This document shows, one piece after another, positions 22,812-23,830 of a stretch of 23,830 nt of DNA. Below the pieces are notes generated by a model. The model saw only the letters and a program-made list of their open reading frames with translations. It was not told the DNA's origin and ran no database searches. Every line of letters starts with the position of its first letter. Position 1 is the stretch's first letter. Made by a program: the position numbers and the translations under genes. This DNA is from Prevotella sp. CAG:924 (GTDB lineage: Bacteria > Bacteroidota > Bacteroidia > Bacteroidales > Bacteroidaceae): NCBI GenBank assembly GCA_000431975.1, contig HF988435.1, positions 1 through 23,830 on the forward strand, in the 5' to 3' direction.

Positions 22812-23660
22812 ATGAACCACATCTCTAAGACCACAGCTGTCTATTTCTCACCGACAAAGAGTTCCAAACAGGTGGCTCTTGCCATCGCCGGCCATCTTTG
22901 TGACGGCCAAAGCAACGTGTGCGACCTGACTTACCTGCCTGTATCTCCCCGCTCCTTCGATGCCGACGAGTGTGTCGTCGTTGCCGCTCCCGTCTATGGC
23001 GGACATGTACCGGCAACAGCAAAGGAGCGTCTCTGCCAACTCCAAGGTAACGGTACACCGGCAGTTGCCGTCGTCACCTACGGCAATCGTGACTACGAAC
23101 AGGCTCTCACCGACCTGGCCGACATCCTGCGTGGACAAGGCTTCCGTGTCATCGCCGCTGCCACCTTCATCGGCGAACACTCCTACTGCACGGACAAATA
23201 TCCTATCGGCAAGGGACGCCCAGATCAGAACGACCTCGACTGTGCCGCCCACTTTGGCGACGCTGTCCGCCGGAAGATACTGGAAGGAGATCTCAAAGAA
23301 GTAGACGTCACGACCATTCCGCGACCGACGACCTCTCCTGATGACACCCGTGCCTTCGTCGAGGGCATTCAACAGATGAAGCAAAAGGCCGCCCAACAGG
23401 CCGCCACAGGACAGACCGCACCCGCCGTACCTGTCACCGACGCCTCCCTCTGCACCCTCTGTGGAAGCTGTGTACGGCTCTGTCCCACAGACGCCATCCG
23501 CATCGACGGCGGCCAACTACTCACCGATCCGGCACATTGCATCAAATGCTGCGCCTGCGTGAAAGGCTGTCCTTCCCATGCCCGCACGTTCACCACCCCC
23601 TTTGCACCCCTTCTCGCCGCCATCTTCACCACACGGAAAGAACCCTGCACACTGGTGTAG
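22812..23660 (+). CDS. EFR1-type flavodoxin/double [4Fe-4S] ferredoxin protein
   Basis: A 282-residue cytoplasmic electron-transfer protein. The N-terminal half is flavodoxin-like: AVYFSPTKSSKQVA (9-22) is the FMN phosphate-binding loop, VVVAAPVYGGHVP (55-67) the second FMN loop, and AVVTYGNRDYEQAL (86-99) the third. The C-terminal part carries two ferredoxin clusters: CTLCGSCVRLCP (C214, C217, C220, C224) and CIKCCACVKGCP (C243, C246, C249, C253), both complete C-x2-C-x2-C-x3-CP sets for [4Fe-4S]. An Ala/Gln-rich linker (about 190-208) separates them. This matches the EFR1 family; its redox partner is not known from sequence. It follows the nuclease-helicase after 84 bp with no separate promoter seen, and a strong terminator follows. 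Confidence 0.88.
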   Translation: MNHISKTTAVYFSPTKSSKQVALAIAGHLCDGQSNVCDLTYLPVSPRSFDADECVVVAAPVYGGHVPATAKERLCQLQGNGTPAVAVVTYGNRDYEQALTDLADILRGQGFRVIAAATFIGEHSYCTDKYPIGKGRPDQNDLDCAAHFGDAVRRKILEGDLKEVDVTTIPRPTTSPDDTRAFVEGIQQMKQKAAQQAATGQTAPAVPVTDASLCTLCGSCVRLCPTDAIRIDGGQLLTDPAHCIKCCACVKGCPSHARTFTTPFAPLLAAIFTTRKEPCTLV

Positions 23661-23709
23661 GGGCAGCATAAGTCAGAACCGGCTACGCCGTCGTTCCTCA
23701 TCAGCACAA

Positions 23710-23762
23710 CGGGCCGTGTACCTCTCCCTTTTCAAGAGACAGTACACGGCCCGCGTATTTTC
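23710..23762 (+). terminator. Rho-independent terminator of the ogt-helicase-ferredoxin unit
   Basis: CGGGCCGTGTAC (23710-23721) pairs perfectly over 12 bp with GTACACGGCCCG (23742-23753). An inner TCTC/GAGA pairing extends it, and a TATTTT stretch follows. It lies 49 bp after the ferredoxin stop. The remaining bases 23763-23830 show no gene I can support. Confidence 0.88.
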
Positions 23763-23830
23763 AATTAGGATCTTGTTCTTATCCTCTTATAAAAAGAATT
23801 ATTGCTGTCCGGTAAAAAAGGAAATGGCAT

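Noticed and set aside
23824..23830. An ATG at the right edge preceded by AAAAAAGGAA as the start of another gene.
   Set aside because: Only two codons are visible, so nothing can be supported.
1..23830. CRISPR arrays, tRNA or rRNA genes, insertion sequences, integrases and phage genes.
   Set aside because: Intergenic gaps are short and account for promoters, leaders and terminators; no spaced direct repeats, cloverleaf sequences, transposase motifs or terminal inverted repeats were found by eye.

Overview
The window looks like a chromosomal segment from a Bacteroidota organism, most probably Prevotellaceae (Prevotella/Segatella type). This is an inference. It rests on the gene order rplM-rpsI-rpsB-tsf, on SusA/SusB-type starch enzymes, on a large MalQ with two starch-binding domains, and on repeated copies of the Bacteroidota -7 promoter element TAnnTTTG in intergenic gaps. 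Shine-Dalgarno sequences are not conspicuous.

Layout. (1) 1-3400, minus strand: ribosomal operon rplM-rpsI-rpsB-tsf. It has a long structured leader before rplM, a second leader before rpsB, a hairpin between rpsB and tsf, and a strong terminator after tsf. (2) 3523-4311, minus: a secreted class A acid phosphatase (PAP2 superfamily) with its own promoter. (3) 4544-13274, minus: a four-gene starch/maltodextrin operon. The order is malQ (cytoplasmic, DPE2-like GH77), a GH97 SusB-like alpha-glucosidase, a type I pullulanase and a SusA-like GH13 neopullulanase; the last three carry signal peptides. It ends in a strong terminator. No SusC/SusD outer-membrane pair or sugar transporter is present here. 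(4) 13401-15479, minus: DsbD-type thiol:disulfide interchange protein. The dsbD-malQ gap holds a dsbD terminator, a malQ -7 element and a perfect 16-bp CG-centred palindrome of LacI-operator type. (5) 15783-16571, plus: a membrane PAP2 phosphatase. (6) 16779-17795, plus: an unusual fusion of a YqiA/YcfP-like alpha/beta hydrolase and a degenerate HAD/5'-nucleotidase-like domain. (7) 17918-18385, minus: guanine deaminase, convergent with the fusion gene across a perfect 19-bp hairpin. (8) 18652-23660, plus: ogt (DNA alkyl repair), a 1157-residue Dna2-like nuclease-helicase and a flavodoxin/double [4Fe-4S] ferredoxin (EFR1 type), followed by a strong terminator.

How the genes work together. Secreted SusA-like and pullulanase enzymes would cut alpha-1,4 and alpha-1,6 links of maltodextrins, the GH97 enzyme would release glucose, and cytoplasmic MalQ would handle imported maltose. 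The ogt and nuclease-helicase pair suggests a DNA maintenance unit, with the ferredoxin possibly carried along by read-through.

Most genes are well-known families. The least ordinary items are the hydrolase/HAD fusion with lost HAD catalytic residues, the Dna2-like protein without an obvious iron-sulfur cysteine set, the LacI-type palindrome upstream of the starch operon, and several structured RNA elements in the ribosomal operon. I saw no CRISPR array, tRNA, rRNA, insertion sequence or phage gene.
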